64,000 nt of DNA from NCBI GenBank assembly GCA_001507425.1, contig LMAJ01000001.1, forward strand, positions 248,001 to 312,000. Reading direction: 5' to 3'. Positions 36,801 through 45,247 of this stretch are shown one piece after another (positions within the stretch are counted from its first letter, which is position 1; the number at the start of each line of letters is the position of its first letter). A program made the translations under genes and the position numbers. Source of the stretch: Flavobacteriaceae bacterium CRH. GTDB lineage: Bacteria; Bacteroidota; Bacteroidia; Flavobacteriales; Flavobacteriaceae. Below the pieces are notes generated by a model. The model had not been told where the DNA came from, searched no databases, and worked only from the letters and a program-made list of their open reading frames with translations.

Positions 36801-37377
36801 TTTCAATCTGTTTTTTAAACAGTTGATTTTCTTTGGCTAACTCTGTGTTTTTCTCGGCAGCCTCTTCTAATTCCGATTTAAACTTTTTTAAATCAATATC
36901 GAATTTATCTTGTACTTTTTTAAAGTCTTTTTTCGAAAGAGCTTCTTGTCCTTCAACAGGAATTATTGTCCAATTAAATATAGGAATAACACCTAAATTG
37001 GTTTTTGTATAAGACTTTGCAAACCATCTAGAAAAGTAAAACAAATGCTCGATTATTTTTTCGGCATCTGCTGTAGTAACAGGTTTGTTGTGAATGGCTA
37101 AATTTCCAGCTTTACGAATTAAATCAATTTCATTGTATAATTTGTGCGGAAATTGCTCTTGAAACTCTCTTTGTTTCATCAAAGAGTTTAGCGTTGTATC
37201 GTAAGGAAGTGTTAGCTCCTCATCGTTTGTAAACATCCAATTTATAGCTAGCTCTAATGCCATTCGGGCATAAGTCAATGAAGTTCGTGGATCTGTAAAT
37301 ACCCATTGTTCTGCTTTTACACTTCGCTCGTAAAAAGCAGTCCATTCTTCTGCTAAAAATTGAAAGTTTGTAACCAT
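33889..37377 (-). CDS. hsdR: Type I restriction endonuclease subunit R
   Basis: 1162 residues. N-terminal DUF4145-like domain (about 1-130, ALELAINWMFTND and GNLAIHNKPV), a coiled coil (about 165-215), then the HsdR nuclease domain with VDYVLWDDDGLPLAIVEAKK (D...ExK near 255-270). SF2 helicase motor: VLATGTGKTRISIAL (Walker A, about 400), IIIDEAHRS (DEAH box), FLGLTATP, and QMIGRGSRLRPHLFG (motif VI). An EcoEI-type C-terminal region follows. It translocates DNA and cleaves when HsdMS meets unmodified sites. It is the last gene of the operon starting at 47672. Confidence 0.93.
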   Translation of the reverse strand: MVTNFQFLAEEWTAFYERSVKAEQWVFTDPRTSLTYARMALELAINWMFTNDEELTLPYDTTLNSLMKQREFQEQFPHKLYNEIDLIRKAGNLAIHNKPVTTADAEKIIEHLFYFSRWFAKSYTKTNLGVIPIFNWTIIPVEGQEALSKKDFKKVQDKFDIDLKKFKSELEEAAEKNTELAKENQLFKKQIETLQSQIEVNKKEANTADTAKHPRSEYETRKYFIDVSLREAGWDLAGSNDKEFKLQFMPVSTNISEMGYVDYVLWDDDGLPLAIVEAKKTIENASKGENQAQLYADCVEKMYGRRPVMYYTNGFETYLWDDQFYKKSRLVHGFYTKKELQTLMFRRTNRQDIRTNPIDKTITDRAYQLRAIKSVAEHFAGNDKTNGNLIGTYRAALLVLATGTGKTRISIALSKLLLEANWAKRILFLADRKSLVSQAKNNFVKLMPEHSCVNLLKEKDNIEARIAFSTYPTMMGLIDGSKEKDQRYYGVGHFDLIIIDEAHRSIYKKYQAIFDYFDALFLGLTATPMNSIDKNTYSVFGLADKTPTDAYTFEEAVTNKHLVPYNTIEVPTKFLRGGIHYDELSDEEKEEFEDEILDGEKATGQEIISSNELNDWLFNKDTALKTLKYLIDNGIKKRGGDEIGKTIIFARNKKHAQFLKDMFLEMDPELFGNDYVKVITHGEPKAEEFIQRFCDEEKERLPQIAISVDMMDTGIDVPSCVNLMFYKPVKSKAKFWQMIGRGSRLRPHLFGEDQDKENFLIFDLYGNFEFFRENPNGIETGTQKSLTEIVFGLKLQLALYLKEDNFKNDSELQKYSLILLDELHNSIAELNKNRFDVKMKIETVIDFSNREVWNHVDKKECKTILDILAPLVRPTKADSDLARFYDKIIYTLMLKRIETPNTEEFLARLNIPITKVAVISKKLLKKTAIPEIKYNEELLKLPLNEDFWKSNGLDHLEKIRTGIRELMKFIDPVDHKYVTTNFEDAILEDQIVNKAFKEGESEKYGNPFSNNKHRLEEIIRENKNNITISRIQNGEAITDEELKSLEIILFSNKIQKEQVEKEIGHPLDLVPFIISLIGLSSKKVDASFADFINKHQLTSVQIQFLDTIKLFLTNNGKIDPAKLYDSPFKNYHSLGIDGVFNEEQSTNIFAILENFNNLTTGN

Positions 37378-37389
37378 AATGCTAATATA

Positions 37390-37937
37390 CTAATGTGTTC
37401 TGAAACTATTCCATTTTGTTTTGAATTTTCCTGCTAAAAGGACTTCTAATAAATATAAATCATAATCATTTTGTACCGCAACTAAAACTACTTTATAATT
37501 CTGAATAATCGATTTTGCTGGTAACATGTCTTCTTCCGTTATTGTGGATCTGTCTGTGTGTTTTCCTATAATTTTCCATTGATGTCTTGTTTTTAGATAG
37601 CAAGGGTACATTCATTGTGTTTTTTACCCCATGCATGTTGCCGTAATCTTCTATATATAGTACGACTTATTCCAACATAAACCGGAATAATGCGACTGCC
37701 TATTTCTTCGCCGAAAATATATAAACCTTTAAATTCCTTTGATTCATTTGGAGAATAACCCAATTCATCAAATTTCTTTTTGTCTCTTGTTATTTTACCA
37801 TTGATGACATTATATAATTCACCTACTTTTTTACAGCTTGGACTGTTTATTTCTATTAATATATTTTTTGCTACCTCATCTGCATAAATAAGTAAACCAA
37901 CTATATTTTCGGGATATCTTTCTTTATTGTAATTCAT
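37390..37937 (-). pseudogene. GIY-YIG nuclease domain protein split by a frameshift
   Basis: Two overlapping frames form one GIY-YIG protein. The first (ATG 37937, NYNKERYPEN...) has FKGLYIFGEE, IIPVYVGISRTIYRRLRQHAWGK and KHNECTLAI, then stops at about 37593. The second continues in another frame with CYLKTRHQWK and later YLLEVLLAGKFKTKWNSFRTH, which holds the expected C-terminal catalytic Glu and FxTH end. Joining at CTTGCTATC near 37600 requires one extra base. Either the gene is inactivated, or the indel is an assembly error. No homopolymer slippery site is evident. It sits 1 bp after the MBL gene and 12 bp before hsdR. Confidence 0.7.
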
Positions 37938-37938
37938 T

Positions 37939-39141
37939 TTATTTTTCAATAATACAGCCGTAATGTAGTTCGTTTGTTTGAGTATTACAAAAAATTTGAC
38001 CTTCCATATTATTGTCTATTACCATATTTACAATATCCTGATGAGGATGTTTGTGTGTATTTCCTAAACCAAAATTAATAACCCACCATTGAACTTGCGG
38101 GTAACAAGTTGTTATGTTATCTGATAAATAATTATTAGCACCATGATGAGGGATTTGAAAGATTCCAACATCAATTGTATACCTGTGGCTTCCCCATTTT
38201 AATATTATTTCATCAAGACAATCTTTGTTGAAAATTATATCCCCTGTTAATAAAGTGCCTGAACATCTGTTTAGTAACCATCTTCTATGATTTAGTGAGT
38301 TTCTTTTTATTTGACGTAATGGTCCGTGATGTATAACTAAGCTAGTATCATTAATTAATTGTCGAGCTCCAAAATTATTTGAATAAATATTATTGAATCC
38401 AGTTTCAAAAGTTGTTGGGTTGTTTTCTAAATAAATACTCAGGTCATTAAAATTAAAAGTAGGAGTATCCAGTAGAGCTTTTACGCTTTGAATAAAGGCA
38501 TTTATGACTGCTGGTGTCCTAGATTTGTTAAAGAATTTAAATTTCCATAATCCCGTTATTGAAAATTCTCCTGAATCATAATAATGAGAAACTGCAATAT
38601 TGGTGTCAGTAATATTTGTACTTTTCTTTAGTTGGTTTAAAATTACAAATTGAAAGTCATTTGATTCAGGATCAGGATCTGTCCTGATTGGTTCATTATT
38701 TTCTTCCGAATCCTGTTCGTCGTCAGGATGAATATAAATTATGTGTTCAACTTTTCTTTCTACTAAAAAAGCCGTCGGATCTCTTATAAAAGCTAAGGTT
38801 TCTGGATCGCCTCCTGATAAACTAACCTCAATATAAGCTAACAGTAACTCATCGGGAGTGAGATAAGGTAAAATTGCCTGCTTAGCGCCCCCCGTTTGAT
38901 TCAATAAATCACTTATTTTATTAATATGATCGTCATGAAAATGAGATATAAATAAAATATCAATTTTTTCATTAGAGGTTTCAGTAACGAAATTATTTAT
39001 TTCTTGGTTGATATATTGTCGAGAGGAATGTGTGCCACAATCGTAAACAAAAGAAAATTGCTTCCCATTTTGGTGTTTAAATATAGCCGTGTAAAAAGCT
39101 CCTTGCCCTACAGCTCTAAATCTGAAATCAATTTTTATCAT
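37939..39141 (-). CDS. Metallo-beta-lactamase-fold hydrolase (ComEC/RNase-like)
   Basis: 400 residues. The MBL metal site is visible: ILFISHFHDDHINKI (HxHxDH), SGTLLTGDIIFN (later metal Asp) and FQIPHHGANNYLS (terminal His). The PHHGANN motif is typical of the ComEC C-terminal-like MBL group, which acts on nucleic acids or phosphodiesters; the exact substrate is unknown. No membrane helices or signal peptide. It overlaps the DUF262 gene by one base and precedes the GIY-YIG gene by one base, so these are translated as a block within the type I restriction operon. Confidence 0.8.
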   Translation of the reverse strand: MIKIDFRFRAVGQGAFYTAIFKHQNGKQFSFVYDCGTHSSRQYINQEINNFVTETSNEKIDILFISHFHDDHINKISDLLNQTGGAKQAILPYLTPDELLLAYIEVSLSGGDPETLAFIRDPTAFLVERKVEHIIYIHPDDEQDSEENNEPIRTDPDPESNDFQFVILNQLKKSTNITDTNIAVSHYYDSGEFSITGLWKFKFFNKSRTPAVINAFIQSVKALLDTPTFNFNDLSIYLENNPTTFETGFNNIYSNNFGARQLINDTSLVIHHGPLRQIKRNSLNHRRWLLNRCSGTLLTGDIIFNKDCLDEIILKWGSHRYTIDVGIFQIPHHGANNYLSDNITTCYPQVQWWVINFGLGNTHKHPHQDIVNMVIDNNMEGQIFCNTQTNELHYGCIIEK

Positions 39142-41219
39142 TATTTAATTTTTTTAGCAGTATTTATTAATTCATCTAATTTAAAATCGTTCCAAAATTT
39201 CTCGTAGATATTAATCATTCTAGAAGTTATTGCTCGAAAATGATTTTCTACTTTATCATCCCAAATCCTTTCCTCTAAATTTTGCCAATACTGCCAATCC
39301 TCCTTTACAAATGAGTGTTCTCTTATTTCAGCAAGAGAAAGTCGCTCTTTAGGAGAAGCTGTATTGCTTTCACTTCTGTTCTGCTCAAGTGACATAGCGC
39401 GGAAATTTCCGTTTGAGTTATTCCAATCTCTGATACTTCTATTACAGTACTCTTTACGGTAAACCCATTCGCTTGGATATATATGATCCCAATCCCATGG
39501 AACATTAGTGTCGTCCATATCATCCATCTGGTTGTAATCACCAAAAGCGGCATTTATGTATTCTCTTTGTGCTAATAAAATTAGTTGTCTGTTGTTCTGA
39601 ATTCTGCCGATGAATTTATAGAAATATTCATTCGCAGTTTGGAAATCATAATTTTGCGTTTTGACGTCATTGTAGTATTTTATTATTTCTGTGCCAATCC
39701 CATCTTCCAAAAGACCCCATCTATCTTTATCTTCACTGATAAATCTGTTTTCTACTTTTGGTTGTAAATAATATTCTCTTAATAAATCAGGTTGAATCAA
39801 AAAGTGGATTCCATATTTATCATCCCACCAGATTATTTCATTCAATGACTCTTCCCAGAAGTTTTTATTATTAATTTTTTCATTCCACAAACGAGGAATG
39901 TTTTCAAAATCAAACCAAGCAAATGACATTAACTTACCCGCCATTTTAAGTTTAATATGATCAGTTAATTCTATTTTATTAATGTGTAGCCAATACACAA
40001 AAAATAAAAATAAATCTTGATTTCTCTTGATGAACTGTTTAATAATCACTGGAGGAATGTGACCTACAATCAAAGAATTATCTTCACAGGATAAAATTTT
40101 TATTGCTTGAGCAAATAAATCTTTTAATTCTTGTGTTTGAATTTGATTTTTTAAACCTTCCTTAAATTGGTCGTTTTTTATCCTACGCTGAAAATCTCTG
40201 ACATTAATTTTCTTTACATATTTATTACTATCTAATTTAGAAGCAACTATACGAGAAGCTAATGAAAGTACCTGTGTAGGTGCAATAAAATCTAAGCCAA
40301 TATTTTCCATTAAGTTCTTAGCTTCTGGAAATATAGCTTTGTAAATAGAATAGATTAAATCATCCCCGTTTAAGGTTGTTCCTGAAGAATTTATCCTAAC
40401 AAATAGAGTAGGGTTTTCTGTTTCGTTTTCTTCCTGTAAAACCCGATCATCAATTATATTGGATTTGATTTGTAAATTGTCAAGTTGCTTTACAGTATTA
40501 AAAATATCATCCAGTTCCGGTTTTAATTCTGTTTTAAGTAAAGAAAAAAATTCATTTTTGTCCGCAAAACCACCTCTTAAGGTAGAAAAGTAATCTGGTA
40601 AATGTTCTTCTACTTTTGCTATTACCTCATCACTATCCTTTGATTCAATAATAAAAGCTAACGGTATAGGATATGAAGCATCAAATGGAAATGTCGTTGT
40701 ATTTTTATATGAGGTATATCCATCCTTATTGTCTGGATGCTGTTTGAATAAGTCTAAAGCTCTGCGTCTTTCTGATAGTGTTAACTTTTTGTCATTATTG
40801 TTTGCCTGATATCCCCATGGGTGTGAGCGTGTTGTTAAACGGAATAAATATTTACTTGTATCTGGTTTAACTTCTGGTTTAATATCTAACCAAACAATAG
40901 GTAATTCTCCTTTTATAGCCCATGCTTTGGTAGCATCGTCTGCATTATAGGGATTAAAATGGCCTAAAAATATTGATGTGGCTCTTTGTTGACCATCCAT
41001 CAAGTGTAGTTTCTCACTGGTTTTTGAAAATAAAAAAGAACCTATAGGATATCCTCTTAAGATAGAATCCCATAAATCCTCTATTTGTTTTGGTTTCCAG
41101 ACAAAACCTCTTTGAACAGAGGGTAATTCTACCATTGAAGTTCCGGAATCTAATTGCCAATTGGCTATTTCTTGCAGTAAAAAAGTATCTTTCAATTCTG
41201 TTCTTTGACTTATTTTCAT
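39141..41219 (-). CDS. DUF262-HNH (GmrSD-like) protein
   Basis: 692 residues from the ATG at 41219 (MKISQRTELKDTFLLQ); an upstream frame to 41279 overlaps hsdS and is unlikely. N-terminal DUF262 domain: VELPSVQRGFVWKPKQIEDLWDS and HLMDGQQRATSIFLG (DGQQR nucleotide-binding motif). The C-terminal region has DWDHIYPSEWVYRKEY followed by NSNGNFRAMSLEQNRS, an HNH/DUF1524-like nuclease. This is the domain order of GmrSD, a type IV enzyme that cleaves DNA with glucosylated hydroxymethylcytosine. It would widen the operon's target range to modified phage DNA (inference). It starts 4 bp after hsdS stops. Confidence 0.8.
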   Translation of the reverse strand: MKISQRTELKDTFLLQEIANWQLDSGTSMVELPSVQRGFVWKPKQIEDLWDSILRGYPIGSFLFSKTSEKLHLMDGQQRATSIFLGHFNPYNADDATKAWAIKGELPIVWLDIKPEVKPDTSKYLFRLTTRSHPWGYQANNNDKKLTLSERRRALDLFKQHPDNKDGYTSYKNTTTFPFDASYPIPLAFIIESKDSDEVIAKVEEHLPDYFSTLRGGFADKNEFFSLLKTELKPELDDIFNTVKQLDNLQIKSNIIDDRVLQEENETENPTLFVRINSSGTTLNGDDLIYSIYKAIFPEAKNLMENIGLDFIAPTQVLSLASRIVASKLDSNKYVKKINVRDFQRRIKNDQFKEGLKNQIQTQELKDLFAQAIKILSCEDNSLIVGHIPPVIIKQFIKRNQDLFLFFVYWLHINKIELTDHIKLKMAGKLMSFAWFDFENIPRLWNEKINNKNFWEESLNEIIWWDDKYGIHFLIQPDLLREYYLQPKVENRFISEDKDRWGLLEDGIGTEIIKYYNDVKTQNYDFQTANEYFYKFIGRIQNNRQLILLAQREYINAAFGDYNQMDDMDDTNVPWDWDHIYPSEWVYRKEYCNRSIRDWNNSNGNFRAMSLEQNRSESNTASPKERLSLAEIREHSFVKEDWQYWQNLEERIWDDKVENHFRAITSRMINIYEKFWNDFKLDELINTAKKIK

Positions 41220-41223
41220 ACTC

Positions 41224-42417
41224 TTATACGAATTCTCCTTTAAAGGCTTTTTGTAACAAACAATTGAACAAATCTTCACATTCTATCAGTTCTTTTTTTG
41301 CTAATTCCTTTTGCTGTTCGATTAAAGCAATTCTTTCAGCGAATTTATTTTGGAGTTCAATAGGTGGATGTAAAATCAAAATATTTTGTAATTCTTGTGC
41401 GTTTATATTTGCCATTCCGACAATACTTTTACACATATTTCTTAATACTAATTTACCATATTTGGAGTTAAGATATGCTTTTACAAAAAAAGGATTTGCT
41501 TTTTCATTAAACCTAACTCTAATAAGATAGCCAGCAATAACCATTGGCTCTGCAGAATCAAAAATTGCTGTTTTACCAACAAGTTCCTTACTATTAGTTC
41601 GGTTGAATAATAAATCTCCTTTTTCTACTAAATATTTATGTAAATCTTTATCTGGAATATTAACATATTTCATACTTGAATAATCCATATATCCTTCATA
41701 TGTTAAATTATTCATTCTAAGATAAGGGTATTGACCTTCTTCACTTGCTTTTTCACTAGTTCCATATTTAGCTTCTTTTACCAAATCTCTGATTATCCCT
41801 TTTTGAAAATTAAATTTATTAAATACAGGATCACCAAACATATCTAAAAAAATAGATTGTGCTAATGCATCATACTCTTTAATTAGTTGCTCTGTCTTAT
41901 TCCGTAAAACAGCCGCATCGTCTAAAATTTGAGCTATTTTTTTTTGATCTTTCAGTGATGGAACTGGAATTTTAAAGTTATTAATGTGTTCATTTTTAAT
42001 ATTGTTAATGTTTGAACCATTTACAACATTTTGTATATAACTAAAATATTGTGGCGATTGAAACATATGTTTTAAAAATGAACTGTGTATGCTTTTCGCT
42101 CTAACCACTTTACAAAATGCACCAAAAGAGGCATTCATGTTTTCTTCACAAAATGCATTTTTACCAATTACCTTTAAACTTCCTGTTGAAGCAGTAATCA
42201 GAATATCTCCTTTAATTAAAAATTGCTTTTTATTTACTTTATTGGCTTTAACATATACTAAATCATCTAAATTAATTGAAGCTTTTTTAATGTTATTAGA
42301 CCTTAAAATAGGAATGTAATCCTCAATAGGAGTTTCTGAAACATCAGATTTCCCATAAGTTACACCTCGTACTTGTTCTATATAATCTGAAATGGGAACT
42401 AGATTTTTGATAATAAT
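41224..42417 (-). CDS. hsdS: Type I restriction specificity subunit S (non-ATG start)
   Basis: About 397 residues. The first in-frame ATG (42138) would give only 304 residues and cut the first target recognition domain, yet the same frame stays open upstream to a stop near 42424 and encodes the typical entry KNLVPISDYIEQVRGVTYGK followed by YIPILRSNNI and DILITASTGS. No ATG, GTG or TTG lies in this segment; ATT codons at 42415-42417 or 42412-42414, overlapping the hsdM end, are candidate starts. Central (PVPSLKDQKKIAQILDDA) and distal (PPIELQNKFAERIALIEQQ) conserved repeats are present. HsdS sets the DNA sequence recognised by HsdM and HsdR. Confidence 0.8.
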   Translation of the reverse strand: MIIKNLVPISDYIEQVRGVTYGKSDVSETPIEDYIPILRSNNIKKASINLDDLVYVKANKVNKKQFLIKGDILITASTGSLKVIGKNAFCEENMNASFGAFCKVVRAKSIHSSFLKHMFQSPQYFSYIQNVVNGSNINNIKNEHINNFKIPVPSLKDQKKIAQILDDAAVLRNKTEQLIKEYDALAQSIFLDMFGDPVFNKFNFQKGIIRDLVKEAKYGTSEKASEEGQYPYLRMNNLTYEGYMDYSSMKYVNIPDKDLHKYLVEKGDLLFNRTNSKELVGKTAIFDSAEPMVIAGYLIRVRFNEKANPFFVKAYLNSKYGKLVLRNMCKSIVGMANINAQELQNILILHPPIELQNKFAERIALIEQQKELAKKELIECEDLFNCLLQKAFKGEFV

Positions 42418-44057
42418 AGTTTTTTAAGTTCGACTCTTTTTTCATCTATTTCATTAATCCTTTTTAGGATATCCATAGGCAAATCATATTTTATTTCATC
42501 ATATACAATTTCTTTATAACGGTTTATAGAAAAATCCCAATCATTGTCTTTAATTTCTTTAAACGGTACTAAGAAACTTTGAGAGGTTCTGTCGCTATAG
42601 TCATGGGTTAATGTTTCTCGCATGAACTTATCGAAACCTAGGTTTTGTGGTAGATCGTCGACCTGAAATATTTCGCCTTTTTTACCGTGCATTTTTTTGA
42701 AATAATCACTTTTGTAATAGCGGTAATGATCTAGTATTTGAGGTAAATTAAATTTGTCGTGTACGCTTCGTTTTAGCTCTTCATCTGCATTTTCTAAAGC
42801 GTTACCAAAAGCAAAATCCATAAACAAATCCTCATCAACCAAAAGACTTCGTTTGTCGTCTAATGTTTTTCCATCAGCTAACATATCGTAAAACCAAACA
42901 TTATCGGTGCCTCCTGTGCCTGTTTTTGTAAAAATAATAATAGCAGTACTTACTCCAGTATAGGGTTTAAAAGCACCACTAGGCATTGAGATCACTGCTT
43001 CTAGTTTGTTATTTGCAATAATTTCTTGTCTTATGTTTTTGTAAGCTTTTCCACTACCAAATAACACACCGTCTGGTACAATAACTGCTGCGCGCCCACC
43101 TGTTTTTAATTGTCTTAGCATTAGAGCTAAGAAAAGTAATTCCGTTTTAGTAGTATCGGTTACGTTTTTTAATCCTGGTGAAATACTTTCTTTATCAATT
43201 GTGCCTGTAAAAGGAGGGTTTGCCAATACTAGGGTGTAAGCATCAGAAACTTTATTGTCGTTTGAAATGGCATCAACGTCAACTATATTTGGTTCTTCTA
43301 TGCCATGTAAATATAAGTTCATAGAAGAAATGCGTAACATAGTAGCATCGAATTCAGTTCCGTTGAACATCTTTTTATTGATGTGATCAGCATATTTGTC
43401 TAGTTTTGTAACATCATTGTGTCTATCAATGTACTCTTTAGCGGCGACTAAAAATCCTGCTGTTCCTGCTGAAGGATCGCAAACAGTGTCTTCTAATGTT
43501 GGCTGCATTAATTCTACCATCAGCTTAATGATATGTCTTGGAGTACGGAATTGGCCAGCTGTCCCACCACCTTCTAATTTTGAAAGGAGATATTCATAAA
43601 TATCTCCTTTTGTATCTTGATTAGACATGTCAATATTCTCTAGTTTCTCAATTACTTGATCGAGTACTGAAGCTTTAGAAATACCAAATGTAGCACCTTT
43701 CATGTGTACACTAAACAAGCTTTTTTCTTTCCCTAAATTCCTAATAAAAGGGAAAATACCGTTGACCGTATTTGTAAAAATATCATGTCGAGCAGTAACA
43801 TCCATTTCTTTTAGATTTTTCCATCGGAAATTTTGTTGGTTTAATTCGTCTTTTTCTCCTTTAAATGGAGCGAAAATTGGTGTGTATTTAAATCCGCGAA
43901 GTGCTTTACGTTCGTTACGCATTTCAGTTTCGTCTAAGTCTTTTATAAAGATAAGGTAAGTTAGTTGTTCTACAATTGTTATTGTGTTAGTTACACCTCC
44001 TGCCCAGAAGGTGCCCCATATTGCGTCTATTTGTGTTTTTAAATCTCCTGTAATCAT
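42399..44057 (-). CDS. hsdM: Type I restriction-modification methyltransferase subunit M
   Basis: 552 residues. N-terminal helical HsdM domain, then the N6-adenine methyltransferase core: EGGGTAGQFRTPRHI, VCDPSAGTAGFLVAA (motif I, AdoMet) and VLANPPFTG (motif IV, NPPF). With HsdS it methylates adenine in the bipartite target. The stop codon lies within the hsdS reading frame, so translation is probably coupled. It follows the receiver-domain gene after 17 bp. Confidence 0.95.
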   Translation of the reverse strand: MITGDLKTQIDAIWGTFWAGGVTNTITIVEQLTYLIFIKDLDETEMRNERKALRGFKYTPIFAPFKGEKDELNQQNFRWKNLKEMDVTARHDIFTNTVNGIFPFIRNLGKEKSLFSVHMKGATFGISKASVLDQVIEKLENIDMSNQDTKGDIYEYLLSKLEGGGTAGQFRTPRHIIKLMVELMQPTLEDTVCDPSAGTAGFLVAAKEYIDRHNDVTKLDKYADHINKKMFNGTEFDATMLRISSMNLYLHGIEEPNIVDVDAISNDNKVSDAYTLVLANPPFTGTIDKESISPGLKNVTDTTKTELLFLALMLRQLKTGGRAAVIVPDGVLFGSGKAYKNIRQEIIANNKLEAVISMPSGAFKPYTGVSTAIIIFTKTGTGGTDNVWFYDMLADGKTLDDKRSLLVDEDLFMDFAFGNALENADEELKRSVHDKFNLPQILDHYRYYKSDYFKKMHGKKGEIFQVDDLPQNLGFDKFMRETLTHDYSDRTSQSFLVPFKEIKDNDWDFSINRYKEIVYDEIKYDLPMDILKRINEIDEKRVELKKLLLSKI

Positions 44058-44074
44058 GTGTGAATTTTTGTACT

Positions 44075-45247
44075 TTAAATTTTTGTTATATTTTGTGGAA
44101 TGTAGGCCTCTTTAACTGTGAATTTAATTTGATCTCCAACAGCCAAGCTATTTTGTGTTATAGCATCTTTATGTATATTAATATTTTTAGTTCCTTTATT
44201 GATTGCAATAGTCCCCCAACCATTAGCTGCAATATTTGTTATTGTTTCTATCTCGAACTTATTACCGTGCTGGTCTCTTTGTATATCTTTCCAAAAAGAT
44301 CTATTAGTTGCTACATCGCCATTTGTTTTACTATAGCTATCGTACCATAATAAAATATCCATTAATTGGAATGCTAGAGAATATAACAGATATGGAGAAG
44401 TGATTTCGTTTCTATAAGCCTGTATATTGATATTCTGAGTTAAATCAACATTTGATGTATGAGAAGCCGCACCAGTTGTATGAATTATGTTTTTTACATT
44501 TTCAGCGATTAACTTTGGAAAATGCGTTATAGTACAGCTAACATTCAAGTGTTTTGTATCAAAACCAGATAAGAATAAACATGACTCTGTTAAGTTAACC
44601 TTGTTATTTCCTTGTTGAACACAAGTATCATGAAGTAGTCCAATGCTATTTGCTTTTCTAAATAGATGTTCTAAAATAATTCTTAATTGTGTAAAGTATA
44701 GTTGATCGTCGAATCCAGAATTACCTATTTTAATTCCTTTTAGAATTTTTAATAGAGTTTTAGTAACTTCGATATCATAGGTTTTTAATGCTTCAAAAAG
44801 CATCGAATTTTCATGGCGTATTTGCGTTTCGATTTGATTGTTTGCTGCATTTACTAATCGTTCAAACAGCTCATCCAAATCTTTACTTTTTCCCTTTTCA
44901 AAAACATATTTGAAGGCATTATTAAACTCTTCTGACGCATATGCCTTTGCCTGTCCAGTCAAAACAAAATACTCAAACTTTTTATCTAATTGAAGAATAC
45001 GATCTTTGGCTTGATGAACCCATTTGGTGTCTTCGGTGCCAGGAACATCGTCTTCGTTTTCAAAGAATTTTGCATCTAATAATATTGCATCATAAAAACT
45101 GTAATTTTTTTCTAATTCGCTACAGCCACCATTCATTGATTTATATGGAAATAATTTTATTCCGTAATCTGTTGCAGTTCTGTGTAAAGCTGACAGATCT
45201 TCATGCTGGTCGTCAATCCAAAGGATATTATATAGATTATCATTCAT
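44075..45247 (-). CDS. Receiver-domain protein with C-terminal cold-shock/OB-like domain
   Basis: 390 residues from the ATG at 45247 (MNDNLYNILWIDDQ); the frame also opens at a TTG six bases upstream. Receiver domain about 1-125: acidic pair D12/D13, phosphoacceptor candidate D58 in YDAILLDAKFF, T97 in FVLTGQ and K118 in YVFEKGK. A helical middle region (about 140-310) is unrecognised. The C-terminus, GWGTIAINKGTKNINIHKD with LAVGDQIKFTV, resembles a cold-shock/S1-like OB fold. No HTH output domain, so it is not a standard transcription regulator. It overlaps the upstream kinase-fusion gene by 8 bp, making it the obvious phosphotransfer partner. Confidence 0.7.
   Translation of the reverse strand: MNDNLYNILWIDDQHEDLSALHRTATDYGIKLFPYKSMNGGCSELEKNYSFYDAILLDAKFFENEDDVPGTEDTKWVHQAKDRILQLDKKFEYFVLTGQAKAYASEEFNNAFKYVFEKGKSKDLDELFERLVNAANNQIETQIRHENSMLFEALKTYDIEVTKTLLKILKGIKIGNSGFDDQLYFTQLRIILEHLFRKANSIGLLHDTCVQQGNNKVNLTESCLFLSGFDTKHLNVSCTITHFPKLIAENVKNIIHTTGAASHTSNVDLTQNINIQAYRNEITSPYLLYSLAFQLMDILLWYDSYSKTNGDVATNRSFWKDIQRDQHGNKFEIETITNIAANGWGTIAINKGTKNINIHKDAITQNSLAVGDQIKFTVKEAYIPQNITKI

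Noticed and set aside
42089..42319. Plus-strand frame over hsdS 5' region
   Set aside because: It is an antisense shadow of the hsdS coding sequence that continues upstream of the first ATG.
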